A DNA stretch of 64,000 bases from Marinobacterium aestuarii (GCF_001651805.1 NZ_CP015839.1:868001-932000), one strand, 5' to 3'; positions 46,001-53,615 are shown, counted from the first letter of the stretch. Program-made: numbers and translations. The notes: generated from the letters alone by a model not told the origin.

Positions 46001-47664
46001 GCCAGGTGTCTGTACGCGTCTCGCTGGAGCAGGAATCGGCGCAGCAGGTGCGGGTTTTGTTGCAGGTGGCCGACAATGGCATTGGCATGAGCGAAAAAGC
46101 CCAGGCCAGCCTCTTTACCGCGTTCAAGCAGGCGGATGCCTCCACCACGCGCCGTTTCGGGGGTACCGGGCTTGGACTGGCGATTTCGCTGCATCTGGTG
46201 AACATGATGCAGGGTGATATCAAGGTCAGGAGTGCACCCGGTGAAGGCTCAGTATTCAGTGTGTCGCTGCCGCTGGAGCGCCTGCCGGAGGTGCAGGACA
46301 TGGCTGTCACCGAGTCAAAGGTGGCGGGGCTGAACTGCCTGCTGGTGGGGTCGGCGCAGAGTCTGGCGGACGACCTGCAGCTGTATCTGCAGCACGCAGG
46401 CTGTATTACCGACAGGGTGAGCAGCCTGGAAGAGGCGCAGCGCTGGCAGCTGCAGCAGGGCGACGGACTCTATATCTGGGTGGTGGATATCGAACGCCAG
46501 GCGCGGGATATCCCCGGCTTTGAACTGGCGGCCGACCTTGCCCCCGGCCAGGACCTGGTGTTCGTGCAGATCGAACGTGGCAAACGGCGCTATCCACGCC
46601 AGGCGCGGCCCAACCGGGTTGAGGTGGACGGTAATGTGCTGTCACGGGAGATGCTGCTGGCCGCCGTAACCTATGCCAGCCGGCGTGAGATACTCGAACC
46701 GGTCAAATGGGGCCAGGCCGAGGCTGTGGAAGCCGATGTGCTGCCGACCCGTGAGGAAGCGCTGCAGCAGGGGCGCCTGATTCTGGTGGCAGAAGACAAC
46801 AAGGTGAACCAGAAGGTACTTATGCATCAGCTGGGTCTGCTGGGCTATACCGCCGATATTGCCGGCAATGGCATCGAGGCGCTGGAGCTGTGGCGCCAGG
46901 GTGACTACGCCGTGTTGCTGACCGACCTGCATATGCCGGAGATGGACGGCTATCAGCTGACCAAGGCGCTGCGGGCCGAGCAGACGCAGAAGGCGCGCCT
47001 GCCCATCATTGCCCTGACCGCCAACGCGCTCAAGGGCGAGGCGCAGCGCTGCAAGGATATCGGCATGGATGATTTCCTCAGCAAGCCGGCCCGGCTGGAA
47101 CTGCTGCGCGCCATGCTGGACAAGTGGATGCCGAGCGCCGCTGCGGCTGCTGCGCATGCGAATGACGCCGCCGATGAGCCTGATGCCGCGCAGCCGGTCA
47201 CAACATCAGAGCTGGCAGAAAGGGCCTTGCTGCAGGCAGGGGCAGCTGAGGCTATGGCAATTACTGGGGCCGAAGTTGAAGCGGCCGTTGCAGACGAGCC
47301 TGCAATGGAAAGCATGGCGGAGAGCGAAACCGCGAGCGCGGTGCTGGATACCGCCGAGCTGGCGGCGCTGGTGGGGGATGATCCCGAAGCCATTCTGGAA
47401 CTGTTGCAGGATTTTCGTCACTACGGTCTGCAGACCTCCGTCGAGCTGCTGCAGGCCTATGCGGATGGTGAGGCTGAGGGTGTCAGTGCCATGGCCCACA
47501 AGCTGAAGTCATCCGCCCGCTCGGTCGGTGCTATACGCCTGAGTGAGTACTGTGAGCAGCTGGAAGACGCCGCCCGCGACCAGGACATGGCCAGGGTTGA
47601 TGGTCTTATTCCGTTGTTCAGGGGGCAGATGAACGAGGTGGATCAGCGCATCGCAGCGCTCTGA
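43096..47664 (+). CDS. Hybrid sensor histidine kinase: MASE1-CHASE-PAS-PAS-HisKA-HATPase-REC-REC-HPt
   Basis: 1522 residues. Order: MASE1 membrane domain (about 30-245), CHASE-like extracellular domain (about 250-460), transmembrane helix (VKIYLIAAVLAALFATLLTFL), two PAS domains (about 515-650 and 675-795), kinase core with phospho-His841 in MSHEIRTPLNG, N box NLASNAIKF (about 954), G boxes DNGIGMS and GGTGLGLAIS, and a receiver-like segment (about 1075-1200) without clear acidic pocket. A complete receiver follows (EDNKVNQ; Asp1277 in LLTDLHMPEMDGYQ), then a C-terminal HPt domain with His1468 in MAHKLKSSA. All phosphorelay steps are thus in one protein. It forms a unit with the response regulator and converges on the flagellar gene flgN. 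The signal is unknown. Confidence 0.93.
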   Translation: MTPTSPDTAQTDTAQSAAARPLSACSIASWPRPARILAIALIYVTLAQLALRVLSPDSILAFIWPMAGLSIAALLMYGRSCWPGIALGALGSGVISLSQLGDPGNLPSLLVATAAALGATLQAMIGARVLQPLYRGLIRHYDQTPLLIPSILLVPVVCLVAASIATAARFGFGTADFAALSGIWFSWWAGDSLGVLLIMPLIMAWVLYRRHQQVRAGLVLMLPLLTVALVLSGYYWLARSEQLEKQADLAVQGQDLSTQLSGLYVSQENAVMMAAAYVASSRDLSAATFSEFTQRALSAEGVLWLGWAEPDTPGGGFRLQFAAGPDAQKVQPGLDFSVDARVNAALVRAAQSGQPAQVLHSELESGGTRLLFVPVYHRDLDIGSASLEERRAGVRGFALGALSLEPAAALAGDTIGVRFGMALAAAPVSQVLFERQVPQDTVPGWTDQLHAGQGEDMLLELWSLAPWRPGQSASVKIYLIAAVLAALFATLLTFLSAGQQARVRHEVTHRTAELTQAKARLQRVIDGSRLGFWDWDLVRDEIQYSGCWASMLGYRLDELEHSYETWAELVHPDDKPVLEQAMDDLLHGRCEDYEHDHRLRTATGDWRWIRTSAGALSRGESGKPLYISGTHTDIHDKKQLELALKASEQQLHEANATLERRVAARTAQLRVSEGFMRALINALNVHIVVLDADGGLITCNESWRSFVESNWRQSRPIRRGVNYFSVCGPAEQEGTGAAALIQAVMQGTRQQGAFEYACHSADQQHWFLCKVSRFRVGGGALRVVLSHENITLRKQAEVALKQLNDQLEQRVLARTEQLQQAQQGAEQASQAKSQFLATMSHEIRTPLNGVIGMVDVLEQTRLEPKQKGMVDLIRVSGLSLLSIIDDILDFSKIEAGHLELDPAPFSITALVEQCCAMVDNQASNRGVELRMFTDPQLAPLLLGDELRIRQVLLNLASNAIKFSSEGDGGQVSVRVSLEQESAQQVRVLLQVADNGIGMSEKAQASLFTAFKQADASTTRRFGGTGLGLAISLHLVNMMQGDIKVRSAPGEGSVFSVSLPLERLPEVQDMAVTESKVAGLNCLLVGSAQSLADDLQLYLQHAGCITDRVSSLEEAQRWQLQQGDGLYIWVVDIERQARDIPGFELAADLAPGQDLVFVQIERGKRRYPRQARPNRVEVDGNVLSREMLLAAVTYASRREILEPVKWGQAEAVEADVLPTREEALQQGRLILVAEDNKVNQKVLMHQLGLLGYTADIAGNGIEALELWRQGDYAVLLTDLHMPEMDGYQLTKALRAEQTQKARLPIIALTANALKGEAQRCKDIGMDDFLSKPARLELLRAMLDKWMPSAAAAAAHANDAADEPDAAQPVTTSELAERALLQAGAAEAMAITGAEVEAAVADEPAMESMAESETASAVLDTAELAALVGDDPEAILELLQDFRHYGLQTSVELLQAYADGEAEGVSAMAHKLKSSARSVGAIRLSEYCEQLEDAARDQDMARVDGLIPLFRGQMNEVDQRIAAL

Positions 47665-47671
47665 TCCGCCG

Positions 47672-47697
47672 GCACAGCTGCTTTCGCCTAGCTGTGC
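47672..47697. terminator. Hairpin between the hybrid kinase and flgN
   Basis: Perfect 8-bp stem GCACAGCT/AGCTGTGC with a 10-base loop between convergent genes. There is no T run, so it is only a possible terminator. Confidence 0.35.
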
Positions 47698-47777
47698 GGG
47701 CAGCCAGTTCGGAGCTATTTGGGGCTGGTCTTTAGCGCAGGGGCTGGGGGCAGCAGACTTGAATCGCAGGAATCGCC

Positions 47778-48272
47778 TCAGGCTTTGCCGAGACGATTCT
47801 GGGCTGAAAGCTGGCCCTTGCCGCCGCTGGCATCGTACAGGGTGTGGCGCTGATTCTGTCCGCGCAGCAGTGCCAGCAACTGGTCGTTGTTGCGGCTGCT
47901 GCGGCGCAGTACCTGTTCGTTGCGCAGGTTCAGGCGCTGGATCTGCTCAAGCGCCTGCTGCAGTCTTTGCCACAGGGTTTCACTGGCGGGGCGCACGTCT
48001 TCCGGCAGGGCTGCAAACCACTGTGCCATGCCGTCCGGCGTTGCGCTGTATCCGCACTGTGTCATGAGCTGTTCGCGCTGCGCACTTGATTCTGCGAGCT
48101 GTTCGAGCAGCAGCTGCTTGCTGGCGGTGGACTGTTGCAGATCTTCGAGGTTGTGCTGCGAGAGGGCGGCGAACTCGATCTCAAGCTGGGCCTGCAGATC
48201 GGTCAAAACGACAACACCCTGATGAGTCAGGGTGTCAAAGGCGTTCTGATGCGGTATCGAAAGGGGTGTCAA
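47778..48272 (-). CDS. flgN: FlgN-type flagellar export chaperone
   Basis: 164 residues, all helical, with the FlgN pattern (LEIEFAALSQHNLEDLQQST-type heptads, then LNLRNEQVLRRSSRNNDQLLALL near the C-terminus). It escorts the hook-filament junction proteins FlgK and FlgL, which are encoded later in this cluster. It follows flgM with a 4-bp overlap. Confidence 0.88.
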   Translation of the reverse strand: MTPLSIPHQNAFDTLTHQGVVVLTDLQAQLEIEFAALSQHNLEDLQQSTASKQLLLEQLAESSAQREQLMTQCGYSATPDGMAQWFAALPEDVRPASETLWQRLQQALEQIQRLNLRNEQVLRRSSRNNDQLLALLRGQNQRHTLYDASGGKGQLSAQNRLGKA

Positions 48273-48583
48273 TCCAGTGTGCTCTCAAAGTCGACCATGC
48301 GCTGGGCAAGGCGCTCGTAGTTGATTTCGTAGCTACCCGATTCGATGGCGCTGCGCAGTGCCTGCACCCGGCTTTCATTCACCTCGGGCGTATCCGCCAG
48401 CGCCTTGTCGGCACCCTGCAGCGCCTGGGCGGCTTCGCTCAGCCGGACCTCGGCAGCGCTGCCGGCCCTGGGGGCGGACGGCGTCTGCGGCTGGGCCTGA
48501 TCGCCAACGCGGTTGTTGTCTGTCTGGGCACGGGTTCCGCTGGCCTGGCTTTTCGGCGGCAGCCCCGTGAAATCAATAACCAT
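48269..48583 (-). CDS. flgM: Anti-sigma-28 factor FlgM
   Basis: 104 residues from the ATG at 48583 with GAGGATC upstream. Starts MVIDFTGLPP, as FlgM proteins do. The N-terminal half is disordered-looking (Gln/Ser/Pro-rich); the C-terminal half has the FliA-binding helices (LSEAAQALQGADKALADTP; RVQALRSAIESGSYEIN; RLAQRMVDFE). It holds FliA inactive until exported after hook completion. A consensus sigma-28 promoter lies at 48617-48643, which gives the usual feedback loop. Confidence 0.92.
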   Translation of the reverse strand: MVIDFTGLPPKSQASGTRAQTDNNRVGDQAQPQTPSAPRAGSAAEVRLSEAAQALQGADKALADTPEVNESRVQALRSAIESGSYEINYERLAQRMVDFESTLD

Positions 48584-48616
48584 CCTGCTGATCCTCAATT
48601 TCGCTTCTGATGAGGT

Positions 48617-48643
48617 TTATCGGATGTATCGGGCAAAACTTTA
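48617..48643 (-). promoter_or_regulatory. Sigma-28 (FliA) promoter of flgM
   Basis: On the minus strand TAAAGTTT, 11 bases, then TCCGATAA: 7 of 8 in the -10 and all of the -35 consensus (TAAAGTTT-N11-GCCGATAA). The start codon is about 34 bp downstream of the -10. Confidence 0.85.
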
Positions 48644-48751
48644 GTACTTTTTCCAAAGGCTTTTATCACTGTCATCACAGTGGCGTTACCTCGCTGCAGT
48701 ATATCCCAGACAGGCGCCGCGGTCATGGGCTGGCATTAGGTTCAAGGAGCC

Positions 48752-48862
48752 GTGATTGGTGATTGGTGATTGGTAAATCGTGAATAGTGATTCGTAATTC
48801 GTGCCGGCGGCCACCATCTTTTTCAGCTTTCAGCTTTCAGCTTTCAGCTTTCAGCTTTCAGC
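48752..48862. repeat. Heptanucleotide repeat block 1 (flgM-flgA)
   Basis: Seven consecutive 7-bp units of GTGATTG/GTGATTC/GTAATTC type (48752-48803, all in phase) are followed by a 17-bp GC-rich spacer and six exact copies of TTTCAGC (48821-48862). The block ends 4 bp beyond the flgA stop codon. A related block lies at 53382-53529. Confidence 0.9.
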
Positions 48863-48866
48863 TGCT

Positions 48867-49568
48867 TTAGCGCGCCAGCGGCCGTACCAGGCCGCGGGCC
48901 ACCACCCGGGCCTTGATCTCCTGCCCGGAGCGGTCGTTGCGCACCCGAATCTGGGCGCCGTCCTCGCCGTCTTCCAGGGCGGTGCCCTGGGCGCGCAGGT
49001 GCATGGCGCCGGTACGGACTTCGATAATGACACTGTCGCCGCGCTCAATCAGGGTGCTGTTGGTCAGCATGCCAGCATTGAGGATACTGGCATTGGGCAG
49101 GTGGCGGCTGGCACTGCGGCCTATGACATCCTCTGGCGCCAGGTAGTAACCGCGGGTTTCGTCGCTGATATCCAGCAGGCGGCTTTCGATATCGTTATTG
49201 CCAAGCACTTCGCCACGGCCCACCGGGCGGCGGGTGATGATGACCTGGTGCAGTATGCCGACCTTGGCCGTCACAAAAAGCGCCCAGTGCTGCGGCCCGT
49301 CGCAGGCAACCCTGGTGGTAATGCGGCTGCCGCTGCCCCTGGGGACTTCAACTGTCAGGGGGGAGGCGCAGTCGGGCAGTCGCAGGCGGGTGCTGACCGG
49401 GTTGATGTGCACGTCTATCTGGGCGTCGGGATTCTGCTGTCGGTACAGTTCGGTCAGGTAGTCGCGGGCGCTGTTCTCGACGGCGGCGGCGGAAGTATCG
49501 GCCTGGGTCATCGTAGAGAGGAGCAGGCTGGCGCACAGGGCGAGGGCAGAAAGAGAAAGACGCGTCAC
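48867..49568 (-). CDS. flgA: Flagellar P-ring assembly chaperone FlgA
   Basis: 233 residues from a GTG start at 49568 with AGGA upstream; the frame is open farther but the added residues are not signal-like. Signal peptide RLSLSALALCASLLLSTMTQA. The mature part has the two SAF/beta-clip halves (PVGRGEVLGNNDIESRLLDIS, then the C-terminal RAQGTALEDGEDGAQIRVRN and VVARGLVRPL). It binds FlgI (encoded at 55967) in the periplasm. The direction is opposite to flgBCDE. Confidence 0.92.
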   Translation of the reverse strand: MTRLSLSALALCASLLLSTMTQADTSAAAVENSARDYLTELYRQQNPDAQIDVHINPVSTRLRLPDCASPLTVEVPRGSGSRITTRVACDGPQHWALFVTAKVGILHQVIITRRPVGRGEVLGNNDIESRLLDISDETRGYYLAPEDVIGRSASRHLPNASILNAGMLTNSTLIERGDSVIIEVRTGAMHLRAQGTALEDGEDGAQIRVRNDRSGQEIKARVVARGLVRPLAR

Positions 49569-49774
49569 AGGGATTTCCTGAGTGAATGGGCAAAGCGGGC
49601 GTTGCAGGTAGATGCTGCAGCGCCCGTCGATGATGTCAGGTCTGTCCTGGGCTGTAAACCGCAGCGGCAGACGCGGATTGCCGCTTTGCCGCCGGCCGGT
49701 ATTGAGCGGTAAAAGGTTGCCGCCCAGGCTGCCACAAAAATACGCAAAGCCCGCGGTTACTGGGGTTTTCGGCT

Positions 49775-49792
49775 TTGGCATGTTGATTGCTT
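49775..49792 (+). promoter_or_regulatory. Sigma-54 promoter of flgB
   Basis: TTGGCATGTTGATTGCTT has the invariant GG (49777-49778) and GC (49789-49790) exactly 10 bp apart. The flgB start is about 35 bp beyond the -12 element. Confidence 0.8.
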
Positions 49793-49825
49793 TAATGATT
49801 GGCAGTCATGAAAAGAGGCAATCGG

Positions 49826-50230
49826 ATGACCATCAGCTTCGATAGCGCACTGGGGATTCACGAGTCGGCAACACTGTTGCGGGCCCGCCGGGCGGAGGTT
49901 TTGTCCAACAATATCGCCAATGCCGATACCCCTGGCTTCAAGGCGCGTGACCTGGATTTCGCCAGCATGCTCAAGGGTGCGCAGGCGCCGGCCAGCGGTC
50001 TTGCGATGCAGACAACCCAGGCCGGGCACCAGCAGCTGACGTCTGATCCGTCATCCCTGGCGGCAGACATGATGTTCCGCACCCCGACCCAGCCCAGCAT
50101 TGATGGCAATACGGTTGAGGTGCAGGAAGAAATGGCGCGCTATACCGAAAACGCCCTCGATTATCAGGCTTCCTTCGACTTTTTGAACCGCAAGTTCAAG
50201 GGTTTGAGCAAGGCCATCACCGGGAACTAA
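49826..50230 (+). CDS. flgB: Flagellar proximal rod protein FlgB
   Basis: 134 residues. Rod protein with the N-terminal signature LRARRAEVLSNNIANADTPGFKARD and C-terminal helix YTENALDYQASFDFLNRKFKGL. AAAGAGG lies upstream of the ATG at 49826; a GTG-type start at 49799 would add 9 residues. First gene of flgBCDE. Confidence 0.94.
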   Translation: MTISFDSALGIHESATLLRARRAEVLSNNIANADTPGFKARDLDFASMLKGAQAPASGLAMQTTQAGHQQLTSDPSSLAADMMFRTPTQPSIDGNTVEVQEEMARYTENALDYQASFDFLNRKFKGLSKAITGN

Positions 50231-50233
50231 GCG

Positions 50234-50665
50234 ATGTCACTATCCAACGTATTCAGTATCGCGGGCTCCGCAATGAACGCCCAGAGCGTACGCCTGAACA
50301 CCACCGCCAGTAACCTGGCGAATGCCGAGAGCATTAGCTCCAGCACCGGTGAAACCTACCGCGCGCGCAAGCCGGTGTTCGAGGTGCGCGCGCCAGAGGC
50401 CATGCAGTCCTTTGCCGCTCCTGGGCTTGAGGCGGGGGTTGGCGTGCATGTGGCTGAGGTGGTGGAAAGCGACGCGCCACTGCGCCAGGAGTACAGCCCG
50501 AATCATCCGATGGCCGATGACAATGGCTTCATTTTCTACCCCAATGTAAATGTGGTGGAGGAGATGGCCGACATGATTTCGGCGTCGCGCTCCTTTCAGA
50601 TCAACGCGGACATCATGAATACAGCCAAGCAGATGCTGCAGCGCACCCTGCAGCTGGGGCAGTAG
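50234..50665 (+). CDS. flgC: Flagellar proximal rod protein FlgC
   Basis: 143 residues with the family N-terminal segment SAMNAQSVRLNTTASNLANAES and C-terminal VNVVEEMADMISASRSFQINADIMNTAKQMLQRTLQLG. It starts 3 bp after the flgB stop. It assembles on FlgB in the rod. Confidence 0.95.
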   Translation: MSLSNVFSIAGSAMNAQSVRLNTTASNLANAESISSSTGETYRARKPVFEVRAPEAMQSFAAPGLEAGVGVHVAEVVESDAPLRQEYSPNHPMADDNGFIFYPNVNVVEEMADMISASRSFQINADIMNTAKQMLQRTLQLGQ

Positions 50666-50684
50666 GCCTGGGAGGTAACCGGTC

Positions 50685-51353
50685 ATGAGCACCATTGACA
50701 GCAACAACAATATTTTCAATCAGATTAACCAGACCAACCAGAGTAACAGCAAGGCGACCAGCGCCGACGAGTCGGACAGTGAAATGTTCATGAAGCTGAT
50801 GATCGCCCAGCTGCAAAATCAGGATCCGACCAGCCCTGCGGATACGTCCGACTTCATGCAGCAGATCGCCAGCATGAGTACGGTCGAGAGCATCGCCAAT
50901 CTGAGTACTTCGGTGGATCAGCTCGGCCAGTCGCTGATGAGCAGCCAGGCGGCGCTGCAGGCGTCCTCAATGGTGGGGCAGCAGGCCTACGTCAAAACGG
51001 ATCTGGCGGTGTTGCCTGAGGGTGGCAAGGTTGAGGGGCTGCTGTCTCTGGACAGCAGCGCATCGAATGTCTGGGTGTCGATTTACGACCGCAACGGCGT
51101 GCTGGTGGATACCCAGCAGATGGGTGCCCAGAGCGCGGGTGATCACAGCTTTGTCTGGAGTGGCACCCAGAATACGCCGCCCGGTCAGTATCGCGTTGTG
51201 GCCCAGGCCCAGGTGAATGGCGAGGTCAAAACCCAGGATCTGTACATGGGGCACCGCATCAATAGCGTGACGCTGGGCCAGAACGGCATCGGCATGAAAG
51301 TAAATACGGATGTCGGCTCCGCCGGAATCAACGATATCAAGCAACTCGGATAG
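50685..51353 (+). CDS. flgD: Flagellar hook-capping protein FlgD
   Basis: 222 residues. The N-terminal FlgD region (MFMKLMIAQLQNQDPTSPAD) and the C-terminal FLIS/Tudor-like beta region (YDRNGVLVDTQQMG; VWSGTQNTPPGQYRV) are both present. It caps the growing hook and is removed later. Good ribosome site GGGAGGT upstream. Confidence 0.95.
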   Translation: MSTIDSNNNIFNQINQTNQSNSKATSADESDSEMFMKLMIAQLQNQDPTSPADTSDFMQQIASMSTVESIANLSTSVDQLGQSLMSSQAALQASSMVGQQAYVKTDLAVLPEGGKVEGLLSLDSSASNVWVSIYDRNGVLVDTQQMGAQSAGDHSFVWSGTQNTPPGQYRVVAQAQVNGEVKTQDLYMGHRINSVTLGQNGIGMKVNTDVGSAGINDIKQLG

Positions 51354-51417
51354 GCGTCGCCTAGGCTGAGCTGAATCTGACTCAGCGCAGCCGGCAGGCA
51401 CCCCACAGGAGAGCAGC

Positions 51418-53301
51418 ATGGCAGGTTTCAATACGGCAATTACCGGGCTCAAGTCGGCGTCCACCGATCTGGATGTCACCGGCAACAACATAGCGAACTC
51501 CAGCACAGTGGGCTTCAAGTCCTCGCGCACCGAGTTCGCCGATATCTATGCCACTGCCGTGGTGGGGGCGGGATCCAGCAATACGGCCGGCTCCGGCGTG
51601 ACGGTGTCCGATATCGCCCAGGATTTCAGCGCCGGTACCATCGAATTCACCAACAATAACCTTGATCTGGCGATTAACGGTTCGGGCTTCTTCCAGCTCG
51701 ACAACGGCCAGGGCAGTGTGACCTACACCCGTGCCGGTGCCTTTGAGCTCGACAAGAGCGGCAACATCGTTTCCAAGGACGGCAAGAACCTGCAGGGCTA
51801 CGGCATCGATGATCAGGGCAACCTGCTGCCGGTGGGCAATCTGGCCGTGACCCAGAAGGAGAGTCCGCCCAAGGCGACCACCAATATAGATCTGTCGGTC
51901 AATATTGATTCGCGCGCTGATGCCACCAAGCTGCTGACCCCCTACAGCAAGGACGAACCTTCGTCCTTCACCTACAGCACCACGGTGCGTACCTTCGACA
52001 GCCTGGGTAACGAACATACCGTCAAGCTGAACATGGTGGAACAGCCCCCGGTGCGCGAAGTGCAGACGCTGGAGTTCGATGCCCTGCCAAACTCTGTCAC
52101 CATCTCGGGCTACACCTTTGATCCCAGCGACGGTATTTCCGCCGCCGAGTCGGCGGCGCTGATCAATGCCGATCCGCGTATCGCCGATATCAGTATCAGC
52201 GGGTCCAATCTGGTGGTACGCATGAACGCCTCGGCCACTGATATCGATGAGCTGCAGGTGGTGAATAACGATGCTGGCGTGAGCTTCTCGGGCATCAGCT
52301 CGGCGCAGCTGGCGGCCAACGAAGCCCATACCTATGGCGTGGCGGCAGGCCCGCTGGCAGCGGATACGGTGGTCGAGATTGGAGGTGTTGAGATCGCCCT
52401 GGATTCGGGCATGACTCAGGATCAGATGGGCGCCGCCCTGGCCTCGCGTCAGGGGGCGATCAAGGATCTCAACCCTGATGTCGAGTCCGTGATCTATGAC
52501 GCCAACAACGGCGAACTGATCATTACCTTCAAGGCGGCCTCCGGTGATATTGCCGACGGTATGCTGGCGGTAAGTGATCCGGGTGCCATCATAGGTGCGC
52601 CGGCGGTAACGCCGGGGGACAACTCCTTCCAGGGCGTGTACCAGATGTACGCCTACCTGAATGGCGAGGAATTGCTGGATATCGGCAAGGTGGTGGATCC
52701 CGGTGAGGCGGGTTTTGCGTCTCAGCAGTCCGAGGTTGGACCTGTGCTGATTACCTTTGATCCCAGCAGCGGCCTGCTGAACAGCATTAACGGCCAGCAG
52801 TTCCTGGCCGGCGGCAGTGTACCGGGCATCACTATTGCCGGCGCTGACCCCGCCAATGCCGAAACCGAAATCCGACTGGACATGAGTAACACCACCCAGT
52901 TTGCGTCTGCCTCGATCGTGAAGACGCAGAATCAGGATGGTTACACCAAGGGTGACCTGGTAGGGGTGAGTTTTGGCGGCAACGGTGAAATGATTGCATC
53001 CTTCAGCAACGGCCAGAATCAGCAGTTGGGTGTGGTGGCCATCGCGACCTTTGAAAACCAGGCGGGCCTTCGCTCCAGCGGCGGCACTGAATGGACAGCG
53101 ACGCTGGATTCGGGGTCTGCGATCGTCAACCCACCGGGTTCGGGTCTTAGCGGCAGTCTGCGCTCGGCGGCGCTGGAGCAGTCCAACGTCGATCTGTCGG
53201 CCGAGCTGGTAAGCCTGATTGAGGCGCAGCGCAACTTCCAGGCCAATTCCAAGACCCTGGAAACCCTGAATACAGTAACGCAGACCATTCTGCAGATCTG
53301 A
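51418..53301 (+). CDS. flgE: Flagellar hook protein FlgE (long form)
   Basis: 627 residues, much longer than the 400-residue enteric protein; the extra length is in the middle (about 170-470), which should form added outer hook domains. The N-terminus FNTAITGLKSASTDLDVTGN and the C-terminus VSLIEAQRNFQANSKTLETLN are conserved and polymerise the hook. GGAGAGC precedes the ATG. It is the last gene before the terminator at 53324. Confidence 0.95.
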   Translation: MAGFNTAITGLKSASTDLDVTGNNIANSSTVGFKSSRTEFADIYATAVVGAGSSNTAGSGVTVSDIAQDFSAGTIEFTNNNLDLAINGSGFFQLDNGQGSVTYTRAGAFELDKSGNIVSKDGKNLQGYGIDDQGNLLPVGNLAVTQKESPPKATTNIDLSVNIDSRADATKLLTPYSKDEPSSFTYSTTVRTFDSLGNEHTVKLNMVEQPPVREVQTLEFDALPNSVTISGYTFDPSDGISAAESAALINADPRIADISISGSNLVVRMNASATDIDELQVVNNDAGVSFSGISSAQLAANEAHTYGVAAGPLAADTVVEIGGVEIALDSGMTQDQMGAALASRQGAIKDLNPDVESVIYDANNGELIITFKAASGDIADGMLAVSDPGAIIGAPAVTPGDNSFQGVYQMYAYLNGEELLDIGKVVDPGEAGFASQQSEVGPVLITFDPSSGLLNSINGQQFLAGGSVPGITIAGADPANAETEIRLDMSNTTQFASASIVKTQNQDGYTKGDLVGVSFGGNGEMIASFSNGQNQQLGVVAIATFENQAGLRSSGGTEWTATLDSGSAIVNPPGSGLSGSLRSAALEQSNVDLSAELVSLIEAQRNFQANSKTLETLNTVTQTILQI

Positions 53302-53323
53302 TCGGTTTAGCTGGCGGTTAACA

Positions 53324-53356
53324 AGCGGCGCGGGAGCAGTCCCTGCGCCGCTTTTT
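53324..53356 (+). terminator. Terminator of flgBCDE
   Basis: Stem AGCGGCGC-GGG with CCC-GCGCCGCT (one bulged T) and a 6-base loop, followed by TTTTT. It separates flgBCDE from the flgF operon. Confidence 0.9.
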
Positions 53357-53381
53357 GGTATCTGGCTGCAGTATCCTTTTC

Positions 53382-53529
53382 TTGGTAATTGGTAATTGGT
53401 AATTGGTAATTGGCTATTCGTCAGCGCGGAGCGCTCCGCTGTGGCCGCTTTGCCAATGACTATTCACGAATTACGAATCACATCACCTTTCACCTTTCTC
53501 CTTTCTCCTTTCTCCTTTCTCCTTTCTCC
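53382..53529. repeat. Heptanucleotide repeat block 2 (flgE-flgF)
   Basis: TTGGTAA x4 plus TTGGCTA (53382-53416), a GC-rich spacer, three heptads of TATTCAC/GAATTAC/GAATCAC type (53461-53481), then TTTCACC and five exact TTTCTCC (53488-53529). The segment CACGAATTACGAATCAC (53465-53481) is the exact reverse complement of 48787-48803 in block 1. The rest of the 53302-53615 gap is the terminator and the promoter. Confidence 0.9.
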
Positions 53530-53544
53530 GCCTGCCCTGGCTGT

Positions 53545-53562
53545 ATGGCACAGCAATTGCTT
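53545..53562 (+). promoter_or_regulatory. Sigma-54 promoter of flgF
   Basis: ATGGCACAGCAATTGCTT: TGGCAC-N5-TTGC, the full -24/-12 consensus, with GG at 53547-53548 and GC at 53559-53560. The flgF start is about 55 bp after the -12. Confidence 0.88.
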
Positions 53563-53615
53563 TATATCCGTAAAGGTCGCGAAAGCGGCAACGGTTTTCC
53601 CAGCAGGAGCGGTCG

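Noticed and set aside
44482-46194. 570-residue open frame opposite the hybrid kinase
   Set aside because: Antisense shadow with Gln/Leu/His-rich low-complexity translation; the sense frame has full kinase motifs.
48752-48862. CRISPR or phase-variation tract inside a coding region
   Set aside because: The repeat is a 7-bp tandem tract without spacers and lies outside coding sequence, so reading-frame switching is not possible.
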